A DNA stretch of 64,000 nucleotides from Margaritispora aquatica (taxonomy: Eukaryota > Ascomycota > Leotiomycetes > Helotiales > Discinellaceae). Made by a program: the position numbers and the translations under genes. Numbering within the stretch: the first letter of the stretch is position 1; every line of letters begins with the position of its first letter. Positions 46,828 to 57,600 of this stretch are shown in pieces. Location: positions 248,001 to 312,000 of the forward strand of contig VJWN01000005.1 in the NCBI GenBank assembly GCA_007644065.1. The letters run 5' to 3'. The notes under the pieces are model-generated. The model made no database searches, was not told where the DNA came from, and saw nothing but the letters and a program-made list of their open reading frames with translations.

Positions 46828-49810
46828 AGAGCGATAGAGGCGCGAGGATAATACATAATGACGGGGCAGTTCGAGTGTACCATGGTTGAATTTTTCTACA
46901 GCGGTTATGCCTTGGGGATGATGTGTTTGACATCTCCCATCATCATGAATGTAGTTGTAGGTACCTTATGCATTGGTCTGGAGGGAAGGTTCTCGTGGGT
47001 CGAGGTCAATTTCTCCCGGGCTACTACGGTGGGCCGGCTTTGTAACTGATAGGAGCGTTCTTGGGGATTAGGTTGATTTTCTCTAGATTCTCTTGATGTA
47101 TTCTGACCAACAAAAAGCCCTTTTACATCTGCATTTGTGTTTTTTCTGTCTGTGACGGTTCCTGCTCGCCGTCTTATGTGCTTTGTGAAAATTTGAATGT
47201 GAGTGCGGTGTCTTGGAAAAAAGTGCCAGCAAATCGAGACATACATGAGGTTTAGGTACTGTGCCGTATATATGTATGTAAGACTTACCTCGTGTGTGGT
47301 GTTCTGTCATTACTAATGAGGATGGTGGAGGGGCAGAAAAAGCAAGTGCGTGGAATCTGGGGATTCTGTTCCTATTGCTCTTGCTCCATGCTCCAATATG
47401 TGGAGTGACTGGAGTAACGAAGAATTTCTTTATTCTTTTCCATCGGCAGCACGCCCGCCAGCCAGCCAGCCAGTCATTCAGCCACAGCCACTTGACTTGC
47501 AGACTTGCAGACAGATGGACGCAGATTCAGATGTGGTATAACGTGGGGATCCAATGGGCTTCTCGAGTCGTATGCGCATTGTTTTGCTTTTTGGTCCTTC
47601 TAGTCCTTCTGGTAAGACTTATATTTTCATTTGCCTCTATTGAGTGAAGAAATTGCTGGAGGTTATATAAGGTACCTTAGGTATGAATAAACTTTTGTGT
47701 GAATGTGTGATAATATTTTGTACATTGAGGGACATATTTATTGTTGGCTTCATTGGAGAACTCATAGGTAAGGTAATTAGACAAGCCAGAGGTATCTTAC
47801 TTGGGCAGTTCTACCTTACTACACTTTTCTTTTCGGTTGTGAAAGGTCAGTAGGTACCTATTCGCCTTTTTACATGTCTTAACTTGACTGAAGTCTGAAC
47901 CCTAGCTCCTTTACAGTGAACCCCTCTGGTAACCATGGGTTCAGACTTCAGGCTCTCTTGCAAAAGGCGAGTAATAGTAGCCTCGATGGAAAAGAAATGG
48001 TGTTAGCCTCTGTTGCTTGTCTCAAGCCAGGAGCGGCTATACTCGGTTATCTGTCGTGCATAAATGTCTCGTCTTTGGGATATTCGGATTGTGACTTTTT
48101 TCAGAGTTGAGAATTGAGAGCGAGATGACCCAGCTGCCGAGGTCGGACGCCCCGCGCTTTCGGGATAGAATTTTGCGAAAAAAGACGAGGTGGTCAGGTC
48201 GGTCATTTTTCTGGATTCCAATTTTCCCATGAAAGGGACTCCCAGAGCATGTGAGAATTGAATTGGGAAAGGGATATGGGCCTAAAGTGCTCGCTGGTGT
48301 TTGAGATGGGGGGACTGAGATGGGTTGTGGGGATCTGCCAATTGTGGCCGCTTGCGTCAGAGTCAAGAGCAGAGGGGTGAGAGTTGAGCTGTGCGAAAGC
48401 TCCCCTGCATGCGAGGGCAGCGAAGAGACTTTCACGAGCAATTTTCTTTTTTTTTCCCCCTCCTTCTTGGTCTGTTGGCACGTTGGCATGTTGGCATGTT
48501 GTACTCGAGATGGTCGGATTTGCTGCATTTGCATTTGCATAGGAGGATGAGAAGGATGATGGGGAAATTTTCCAGATGTGTATCTATCTCCACGGCATAC
48601 CCGGTCTGCCTATGAGAGAGCTGGTTACAAAGTAATAGCTGTATGTGGACGTTCCTGCAAGTGAGTACTAGGTAGTGGGTGAATGAGTGAAGCGAAAAGA
48701 ATTAATAAACCAAAAATGCACCCCCATTCGGTTGGCTTGACTTACGTCAGAGGTTTGATATCGAATACTGATACCCAGCCAAGGTATATCTATTTCAATA
48801 CCGAGCGGTAATAAAACCACGGCCGTTGCCATCAGAGATCAAAGCTGCTCGGTACGAGCTAGAATATTTCACTAGAATTAATTTAGTGAATCAATCAACC
48901 AACCTAGCAACTACACCGATCCCGTCCAAGTCCAAATTCAGTCCAATCCAATTCTTTCTCCAACCAAGTCTTATCGTGGGGGGGCAAGTATCAAAAACTT
49001 GAGCATATCAGATTCTGACGATCAAACTCGACGTCAATTCAGCACAAGCTCTAACAAAGAAAAAAACTCAATCGTATCACGTTATCCTCAAGACAGCTGG
49101 GAGCACAGAAGAATTTTGCTTGGATCTCATATCGCGGTAAGTCGATTGGAAGGATCTTGCCCAGCTGCAGCACCTGGCAATTGTGCACACGGCGTGGTGT
49201 TTTAGACCAAGGGGACAGGCCAGGAAGGAGGGGGGGAGACTAAGAGGAGAGAGGCTAGGAGACTTGGTGGTCTTTCTGTGCCGAAGCGGTGCGGCAGGAA
49301 CGATAGGGATTTTTACTAGACGTACCTTCCTTGTATCCTTGGTATCCTAGTAAATTTACCCCACTACGGATCACGCCAACCCAAGGTGAGTGACCTGAGT
49401 GACTGTGTGAGGGAAGTGAGGGAAGTGAAGAGAGCTACCACAGCCAAGGCAAAGAAAGGTCACAACACAGAAACGTACAATAAAGCCGAGTCACTAAATT
49501 TCTCATCTTCCATTCTTCCTTTCCTCCATCCTCAATAAACAAAACCCCCCATTGATCAACTCTATACTGAACCTCTGCATCTTTTATCTATCCCCATTGA
49601 CTCCTGCGTGCACCTGGAATCCTTCTTTCAATAGCTCGTGAAGCTTCATTCACCCCTCTTTTACCCTCTCTCGGTCGGCACAAGCTACCTACCCACCTAG
49701 CTTGCTCTCGGAGCTCACCACCCGCAAAGTAAACATTCGAAGCTTGAAGCTCGACATCCTCTCTCTCTCTCTCTCTCCCTACACTTCCTACACATACAAC
49801 ATCTGCAATC
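46828..49810. other. 3 kb intergenic region, PYC promoter
   Basis: No gene recognised. A minus-strand frame at 48037-48540 is low-complexity at its start and matches nothing known. From about 49500 the sequence becomes pyrimidine-rich and is probably the pyruvate carboxylase promoter and 5' UTR, ending with a CT tract (49760-49776). Confidence 0.5.
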
Positions 49811-52800
49811 ATGTCTGCCGTCGAGGATCATGAACACGAACATGGCCCAAATGCTGGCTACAGCGAGGTCTTTGAGGAGGGCAAGGATACCCAGCAATCG
49901 CAAACCATCCATCGCATTCGTGCAAACTCCAGCATCATGCAATTGAAGAAGATCTTGGGTGAGTCCCTGCCCAGCATCATCGGGCGTCAGCATTAGATGG
50001 ATTATGTTGCTAACCATTGATGTTGTGTGACTACAGTGGCTAATAGAGGAGAGATTCGTGAGTACAATTCCTTCAGATCATGTTGTGCGAGTATCAATGA
50101 CTGACGTTGTGTAGCTATTCGTGTACGTATTTCCGCTTGGCGGGGTAGTTGGGTTATTGGAGCTTCACTGACCGAGCTTGTGCTGCCATAGATTTTCCGT
50201 ACTGTAAGCATGGCCTTCCCTTCCAAAACCTGCCTATCAAATTCTGCGGAAACAATTATGCGGGCGCTGACTCGAAACTAGGCCCACGAACTGTCACTTC
50301 AGACAGTTGCCGTCTTTAGGTAAATCTTGGAAGCTTCACTTCGGCCTTTTGGTGGGGCTAACACATTGGCAGTTATGAGGACCGACTCAGCATGCACAGA
50401 CAGAGTAAGTCACCGCCTATCTTGCCATTCGCCAAGAACATTCACTAACTACTCTTCTCCCTACAGAAGCCGATGAAGCCTATGTTATTGGAAAGCGAGG
50501 ACAATACACACCCGTTGGAGCGTACCTGGCTGGTGACGAAATTATCAAGATTGCTCTTCAACATGGCGTGCAGATGATTCATCCCGGTATGGAAAATCCC
50601 TCAATTCGCTTAGAAGTGGTCTAACTTATCACGCAGGTTATGGATTTCTTTCCGAAAACGCTGCCTTTGCTAAGAATGTCGAGAAGGCCGGTCTTATCGT
50701 ACGTCCTTTCAACATGTGATTTGGTGAAGCCGGCTAATTGGATCTGCAGTTCGTTGGTCCATCACCAGAAGTGATCGACTCCCTTGGAGACAAGGTCTCA
50801 GCCAGGACCTTGGCCATCAAGGCTGGTGTGCCAGTTGTGCCCGGTACTGAGGGTGCTGTCGATAAATTCGAAGATGTCAAGAAATTCACCGACGAGTATG
50901 GCTTCCCAATCATCATCAAGGCCGCCTACGGAGGTGGTGGACGTGGTATGAGAGTCGTCAGAGAGCAAAGCACATTGAAGGATTCCTTCGAGCGTGCTAC
51001 CTCTGAGGCCAAGTCTGCGTTTGGAAATGGAACTGTTTTTGTGGAGCGTTTCTTGGATAAGCCCAAGCACATTGAGGTGCAACTCCTTGGCGACAATCAT
51101 GGAAACATTGTCCACTTATATGAGCGAGATTGTTCCGTGCAGCGAAGACATCAAAAGGTCGTCGAATTGGCACCTGCCAAGGACCTCCCACCTGATGTTA
51201 GAGATGCTCTCCTTGCCGATGCCGTCAAGCTCGCCAAGTCGGTCAACTACCGCAACGCTGGAACAGCCGAGTTCTTGGTTGATCAAAAGAACCGATACTA
51301 CTTCATCGAGATCAACCCTCGTATCCAGGTCGAGCACACGATCACCGAGGAGATCACAGGCATTGATATCATTGCCGCCCAAATTCAAATCGCCGCTGGT
51401 GCGACGCTGGCTCAGTTGGGACTTACGCAAGATCGTATCTCCACTCGAGGATTTGCTATCCAATGCCGTATCACTACGGAAGATCCCTCGAAGGGATTCT
51501 CACCTGATACCGGAAAGATTGAAGTTTACCGTTCTGCTGGTGGAAATGGTGTCCGGTTGGATGGTGGTAATGGATTCGCTGGCGCAATCATTACTCCTCA
51601 GTAAGTGGTTTTTTTTCTTTCAACACTTCGGAAGCGAATGCTTCTCTTTGTTTCACACATCCAATTGATCACAAGTGCGGTATACTAATCTTGTACTAGT
51701 TACGATTCCATGTTGGTCAAGTGTACTTGCCATGGTTCCACATACGAAATTGCTCGACGAAAGATGCTTCGTGCTTTGGTTGAGTTCCGTATCCGTGGAG
51801 TCAAGACGAACATCCCTTTCTTGGCATCTTTGCTTACTCATCCTACCTTTATTGAGGGTACTTGCTGGACTACTTTCATCGATGATACACCAGAGCTGTT
51901 CGACTTGGTTGGATCGCAAAACCGTGCTCAAAAGCTTCTCGCCTATCTTGCCGATGTCGCTGTTAAGTACGGCCCCTATCTCCATACTATATCAAAGCGT
52001 ATAAAACTAACACCGTTTACAGTGGATCTAGTATCAAGGGCCAAGTCGGCGAGCCCAAATTCAAGGGAGATATCATCATGCCAGAGCTTTTCGATGAAAG
52101 CGGAAAGAAGATCGATACCAGCGAGCCATGCAAAAAGGGATGGAGGAACATCATTGTTGAGCAAGGTCCAGAGGCATTTGCAAAGGCAGTACGCAAGAAC
52201 AAGGGCTGTCTTCTCATGGACACTACCTGGCGTGATGCCCATCAATCTCTCTTGGCTACCCGTGTCCGTACAGTTGATCTCTTGAACATCGCCAAGGAGA
52301 CCAGCCACGCCTACAGCAACCTGTACAGTCTTGAGTGCTGGGGTGGTGCTACCTTCGACGTTGCTATGCGTTTCTTGTATGAGGATCCTTGGGACAGACT
52401 CCGCAAGATGCGAAAGTTGGTTCCCAACATTCCTTTCCAGATGTTGCTCCGTGGTGCCAATGGTGTCGCATACTCCTCTCTTCCAGACAATGCCATCTAC
52501 CACTTCTGCGAACAGGCAAAGAAGCATGGTGTGGATATCTTCCGTGTCTTTGATGCGTTGAACGATATCGATCAACTTGAGGTTGGTATTAAGGCTGTTC
52601 AAAAGGCCGGTGGTGTTGTTGAGGGTACCGTGTGCTTCAGTGGAGATATGCTGGTAAGTTCACTCGTTCCTTCCCTCTTATTTTAAGCACACTCAAACCA
52701 CATGCCTCCTTCCCCATCCTCCCCCCCTCCTTCCTCATTACCACGCCTTCCATCAGTTCGCAAGTGTCGCAACTGCCTCCAGAGGGGTATGACTCCTCAC

Positions 52801-55672
52801 TTCCAAAACCTCGACCTCAAAATTAAATTTCAATCTCACTCCATCAACCTCCACATTCTCTCATCAAACCTCCAAAACCTCTCATCAAACCTTCACACCT
52901 CTTCATCAATTCGAGAGATCCAAACCTCAACCATTGGACGGCTCTATCACGTTTTCTTCTTCCAGGAGAGCCCGAACCGACTGAAACCTCCCCGCTACCC
53001 CACAAATCGACACTGTCCATTTCAGCATGGCCCTCACAAACGAGCTGATCATGACTTTCATTGGGGGACTTTTCTGGGCCTTCCTAGATGTGACACCAGG
53101 ATCCCTGAAGCTCAATGTATACGCTCTGATCATTGCCACACATGAGATACTCCTGCAGTTGCTCTTGAGTTGCAAAATGGAGTTTGCTCCTGGCCTACTC
53201 GAGGTACTCCAATCCGAGAGTCCACCTGGCCTGGCATATTTCAAGTCCTTGCCACTTGTTATCGACCGACGCTGGGGTGTTTACATACTTGTACTCGAGA
53301 AGTCAGGTGAAAGACCCAAACTGTATACTGGCAGTGGCACCTACACCCGAGGAATCTCTGCTCGTATGGGCCAATATAGAAGAGGAGAAATGATTCCACA
53401 TTGGGTCTCGATTGCTCTAAACAACGGCTACAAGATCACGCACAAAGGCCTTGTTTGCTGGTCACCCAATCCTGCTCCTTCGGTCAGGTTCGCTACTCGA
53501 GCATGCTTCCATCTCGCCGAGTGTTTCTTCTCTCTGTACTTCTGGACCATGGTCTCTCGAACTACGGACTACGGAATGCCACACATATGCCCCTGGGATA
53601 TTGACACCCTTGAGTACGACGGCTGTTGCGGTCATACTTGTCTGAACGAAGGGCTTGGAGATATGCATCAGCACCTGACATCTGCACAAATTAACGCTCT
53701 CGATGCTGAGAGGAAGCTCAAGAATAGCCGCAGAGATGCCACAACTCGTGGGCCTGAGAGAACAGCACTCGCACGGAAGACACTGAGAACGAAAGCTTTG
53801 TCTACCAACAAGTTCTTGTGCGAACCTTGCAATATCAACTGCAGCGATAACCGTGAGCTCAAGAACCACCAAAAAACCGAAAAGCACAAGCGCAATGCTG
53901 CCGGAATCGTTCTCCTACCTCAGAAAACCAGAGTTGCCAACAAACGAGTGGAGCTCCATGCCGCGAATATTGCTGCCCGCAGATTTTGCTGTGACCCCTG
54001 CGGTGTGAATGTTGTTACACAATCACATCTCAACGAACATTTCAGAGCGAAGAGCCACATCAAGATGATGGCCCTTCAGTCGAGCACTTCGCTCGACTCG
54101 CTCTGACATGGCACTGACCTTTTTGGACTCTCTTGGAATCTTTTTCTTCTGTTGTTACACATTATGACACCGTCCATTCATGCAAATTAGCATCGCTCTA
54201 TTTTACTAATGTTATATTTAGAATCCAAAGAAGAAGTATAACCTCGACTACTACATGAATCTAGTTGGGAAGCTTGTTGACCTCAATATTCATATTCTCG
54301 GCATCAAAGACATGGCTGGATGCATGAAGCCAAAGGCCGCAACCATCCTCATTGGGTCTATTCGTGAGAAATACCCTGATCTTCCGATCCATGTTCACAC
54401 TCATGATTCTGCTGGTACCGGAGTCGCCTCCATGGTCGCCTGCGCAAATGCTGGAGCCGATGCTGTTGATACTGCTACTGATAGTATGTCTGGGATGACA
54501 TCTCAACCATCAGTCGGTGCCGTTATGGCCTCTCTGGAAGGCACCGGACTTGAACCAGGTCTGAACGTCCATCACATTAGAGCCATTGACACTTACTGGG
54601 CTCAACTTCGTCTCTTGTATTCTCCATTTGAATCTGGAGGTTTTCCTGATCCAGAGGTGTACGAGCATGAAATCCCAGGTGGTCAATTGACCAACATGAT
54701 GTTCCAAGCATCTCAACTGGGTCTTGGCGCTCAGTGGGCAGAGACCAAGAAAGCTTATGAACAAGCAAACGACCTCCTCGGCGATATTGTCAAGGTCACC
54801 CCTACTTCTAAGGTTGTTGGTGATTTGGCACAATTCATGGTTTCCAACAAACTTAACTTTGACGATGTTCAGAAGAAGGCAGGCGAGCTTGATTTCCCAG
54901 GTTCCGTTCTTGAGTTCTTCGAGGGTCTTATGGGTCAACCATTTGGCGGTTTCCCTGAGCCATTGAGGACCAATGCCCTTCGTGGTAGACGCAAGCTTGA
55001 CAAGCGTCCTGGTTTGACTTTGGAGCCTCTCGATCTTGCAAAGATAAAGAAGGAAATTTACACCAAGTATGGCAGCGTGACCGAGTGTGATGTTGCTTCC
55101 TACGCCATGTACCCCAAGGTTTTCGAGGATTACCGAAAGTTCATCACCACCTATGGTGACTTGAGTGTTCTGCCAACCAAGTACTTCTTGTCGAAGCCTG
55201 AGATTGGAGAGGAGTTTCACGTCGAACTTGAGAAGGGTAAGGTTCTGATCTTGAAGCTTCTTGCTATCGGTCCTTTGTCAGACACCACTGGTCAAAGAGA
55301 GGTGTTCTACGAAATGAACGGCGAAGTCCGCCAAGTCACTGTTGATGACAAGAACGCTGCCGTTGAGAACACCAGCAGGCCAAAGGCCGATCCTGGAGAC
55401 AGCAGCCAAGTCGGTGCACCAATGTCTGGTGTCGTTGTTGAGCTGCGCGTTAAGGAGGGCGGAGAAGTCAAGAAGGGCGATCCTCTTGCTGTTCTCAGTG
55501 CGATGAAGATGGTATGTCTAATCAACCCAGAATTACGAATTATACTAACAAGTAATAGGAAATGGTTATCTCAGCACCACATGCTGGTAAGGTTGCCAGC
55601 GTCCAAATCAAAGAGGGAGACTCTGTTGGTGGCTCGGACTTGATCTGCAAGATTGTCAAGCCAGGCCACTGA
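49811..55672 (+). CDS. PYC1: Pyruvate carboxylase (interrupted by a gene-bearing giant intron)
   Basis: Biotin enzyme converting pyruvate, bicarbonate and ATP to oxaloacetate; cytosolic in fungi, and no presequence is visible. The 1,197-residue product has biotin carboxylase ([45 protein letters not shown]), carboxyltransferase ([30 protein letters not shown]) and biotinyl (LSAMKMEMVI) domains. Thirteen exons: 49811-49958, 50037-50057, 50115-50122, 50192-50203, 50282-50319, 50373-50404, 50467-50586, 50637-50698, 50750-51600, 51700-51966, 52023-52653, 54222-55511 and 55559-55672. Exon 3 is only 8 nt, but with its neighbours of 21 and 12 nt it restores GEIPIRIFRT exactly. Exon 11 ends at CFSGDML and exon 12 begins [15 protein letters not shown], the normal family sequence. 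Confidence 0.97.
52654..54221 (+). other. 1,568-bp GT-AG intron carrying a GIY-YIG gene (element B)
   Basis: The donor GTAAGT follows the codons for GDML. The 3' end is TACTAAT, then TTTAG, before exon AATCC. Other introns here are 47-98 nt. The contents are a C/T-rich leader (52670-52770), a 373-nt 5' segment, a 359-residue sense-orientation gene and a 115-nt tail. GACACTGTCCATT (53009-53021) lies just before the start codon and GACACCGTCCATT (54166-54178) lies after the stop, so the gene is flanked by a near-perfect 13-nt direct repeat. Confidence 0.88.
53027..54106 (+). CDS. Intron-encoded GIY-YIG nuclease-like protein with two C2H2 fingers (B)
   Basis: A predicted 359-residue protein inside a pyruvate carboxylase intron, homologous to protein A. 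Shared blocks are YFKSLP, WGVY-L-LEK---RPK-Y-GS, IP-WV--A--NG--ITHKG--CW, RF--R, SRT--YGMP and YDGCCGH. GVY is 84-86, but the YIG is changed to YTG (100-102, in KLYTGSG). R113 and E165 are retained. Two C2H2 fingers are at C265-C268-H281-H287 ([17 protein letters not shown]) and C322-C325-H338-H344. The N-terminal 50 residues are strongly hydrophobic. The ATG at 53027 has a CAGCATGG context. The role as a homing nuclease is inferred; the YTG variant may be less active. Confidence 0.8.
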   Translation: MALTNELIMTFIGGLFWAFLDVTPGSLKLNVYALIIATHEILLQLLLSCKMEFAPGLLEVLQSESPPGLAYFKSLPLVIDRRWGVYILVLEKSGERPKLYTGSGTYTRGISARMGQYRRGEMIPHWVSIALNNGYKITHKGLVCWSPNPAPSVRFATRACFHLAECFFSLYFWTMVSRTTDYGMPHICPWDIDTLEYDGCCGHTCLNEGLGDMHQHLTSAQINALDAERKLKNSRRDATTRGPERTALARKTLRTKALSTNKFLCEPCNINCSDNRELKNHQKTEKHKRNAAGIVLLPQKTRVANKRVELHAANIAARRFCCDPCGVNVVTQSHLNEHFRAKSHIKMMALQSSTSLDSL

Positions 55673-56228
55673 ATTATAGTGTAAATTTGTTGCTCACGAG
55701 GGCAATTCTTATCGGGCCAGGTTGAGTTAATGGCTGTGTTGGAGAAAATACATCTATTGGTGATTGCTGGGTGGTGGGTGAGATTAAACGCAAAGTCATG
55801 GATGGATGATGGAATACGAATAGCGAAGATGTTGGGCTGGTTGGTAGGTATGGGGTGTTTTGGAGGCTTTTGGGCAGAGTGTAAATGCTTCTTTATAACT
55901 TAACCAATGAACCATTTTGAAATCATAGTTGGCCCTCGCTTATGAATATTTCCTCGCTTGTCTATATTAATTGGCATTGACCAATGTTCCCGTAGACCCT
56001 TTTACACACCATCAAAGTGTCACTTCAGCCTGCACATTGTGTTGCGTTGTTATTCACTTAATCATTTCCATTAACGGGATGGTAAACAGCCACTAGAGCA
56101 TGTCTCTGTAGCTAATTATATACAATTCATGCCTTGAGGTGCTCACCTCTTCATTATTGATACAAGTTTCATGTTCTCATAAAGCCCCAATTCGCGATAG
56201 TCTCATCTCACTCAATGGATAGAGCTCG
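55673..56228. other. Convergent 3' spacer after PYC
   Basis: About 560 bp between two convergent genes (pyruvate carboxylase ends at 55672; the next minus-strand gene ends at 56229). It holds only 3' UTRs as far as I can see. Confidence 0.5.
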
Positions 56229-57338
56229 TCACCTCTCCCTCTGTATTATATCACCCCTTCCCAGAGGTTGCATCCCATCACTCAACACCATCGCCTCCCT
56301 ATTCCTCCTCCTTACCAAGTGCTCTTCCACACTCTGTCCCACCCTCCTCATTGCTGGCTGCTCAACAAACATATTCTCGAAATCATCTCTCTCCCCATCC
56401 TCTTCCCCATCATCACCGCTATCCACGCTCCCCTCCCCAGCCGTGCCCTCACCCCCTTGCATTCGCGTGTCCCCCTCTGGCTTTGGCAGCGGCAGCCGCA
56501 AATGCTCCGCCACCAGTCCCGTGCGAATCAACTGCTCCCTTCCCTCACGATTGTGGAATAGCGCCCTCACCAGCCCTGCGAGCCGGAATGGCGGCTCTTG
56601 CGCCGTCACGCACGCCAGCAGGTTCGTTTGTCGTTCCTGCGGTGTCGTGCCCCAGGGTTCATGTGCAAGCCAGCGTGATACGAAATTTGAGGAAACCAAG
56701 AGTCGTGGCCCGTATTTCGCGGTCAGTTGTGTGAGCATCAGGAGTAGGTGCTGCTCGAGTGCTTCTCGGCTGTACCAGTTGTCCCAGGTTGTGTTGAAGG
56801 GTGCGCGGGTGGAGGGTGGGATGTCCGCTAGGGAGAGCGTGAGGGAGCGCATGAGCGCTTCGTAGGAGGAGGGCATGTGGAGGAGGTGGATGTATGCTAA
56901 GTGGTGTTAGTGTTCTCTTTCTCGTGATGGGACAAAGAGGGGGGAGGGGCGAGAGGAGAGGAGACCCATAGTACAAATATTCATAATCATGCTCAAGGCT
57001 CTAATGCCCTGCTCCCTGAGCTCATACTCCGGTTGCGTGATATACCACAGCAGCGCATTGAGTGTACTTCCATCGTGCAAGGCGCGCTCGTAGACAATAA
57101 TCGCGGCCGTCTCTTGCACCGCATAGTTTGGGCTACTGAGCAACTTGTCAAGCGTGCTGAGTTTGAGGGAATCCTCTACTTCTTGCGTGATGTATTGCGG
57201 TTTGTTCTCAGGTGGTGCTTCGATTGCGGCGGTGCGCGTGTGGATTAGTCGGCGTCGGATTAGGTTCAGTGCTAGACACGCGGAGAGACCAAGTGTGAGG
57301 AAGAGGAGCCGGTCTTGGAGAGCTGGCGAGAGCGCCAT
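56229..57338 (-). CDS. Membrane-anchored, ARM/HEAT-like protein of unknown function
   Basis: I do not recognise this family. The 343-residue product begins MALSPALQDRLLFLTLGLSACLALNLIRRRL, a single N-terminal transmembrane anchor with a basic stop-transfer end. Helical repeats of ARM/HEAT type follow (LLSSPNYAVQETAAIIVYER; ITQPEYELREQGIRALSMI). The tail is acidic and disordered (EGSVDSGDDGEEDGERDDFE) before a basic, arginine-rich end. Exons are 56975-57338 and 56229-56896, joined as MNICTM-GLL replaced by MNIS-YIHLLHMPS after splicing. The orientation suggests a cytosolic repeat domain held on a membrane. It is divergent from NOP14. Confidence 0.72.
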
Positions 57339-57600
57339 TGCTTCGTTGGAGGGGGTGTTGTTACATTTATCTTTATAGAAGGCTGAGTGAATCGATGTTT
57401 GATCTACAACTGTAATGATGCAAATTGGTGAAGTTGGGTGGGCTCGGGGCTAAGAGCTGGTGGTGAGGCTCGGGGATGCTATATTGAGGATAGTGGCTGC
57501 CGATAAGCGATTGTAGCGGGCGATATGGCAGGTACAGAAAAAAAGTTCGAAATATTTAGAGCTTCAAAACACTCACGAATGTACGGAAATATACACCAAA
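57339..57600. promoter_or_regulatory. Shared divergent promoter, ARM-like gene / NOP14
   Basis: The two start codons are 262 bp apart, so both promoters are in this spacer. The frame starting at 57525 lacks a supporting family match and runs into NOP14 in another frame. Confidence 0.5.

Noticed and set aside
48037..48540. 167-codon minus-strand gene upstream of PYC
   Set aside because: Low-complexity start, no recognisable domain, and no support from splicing signals or neighbours.
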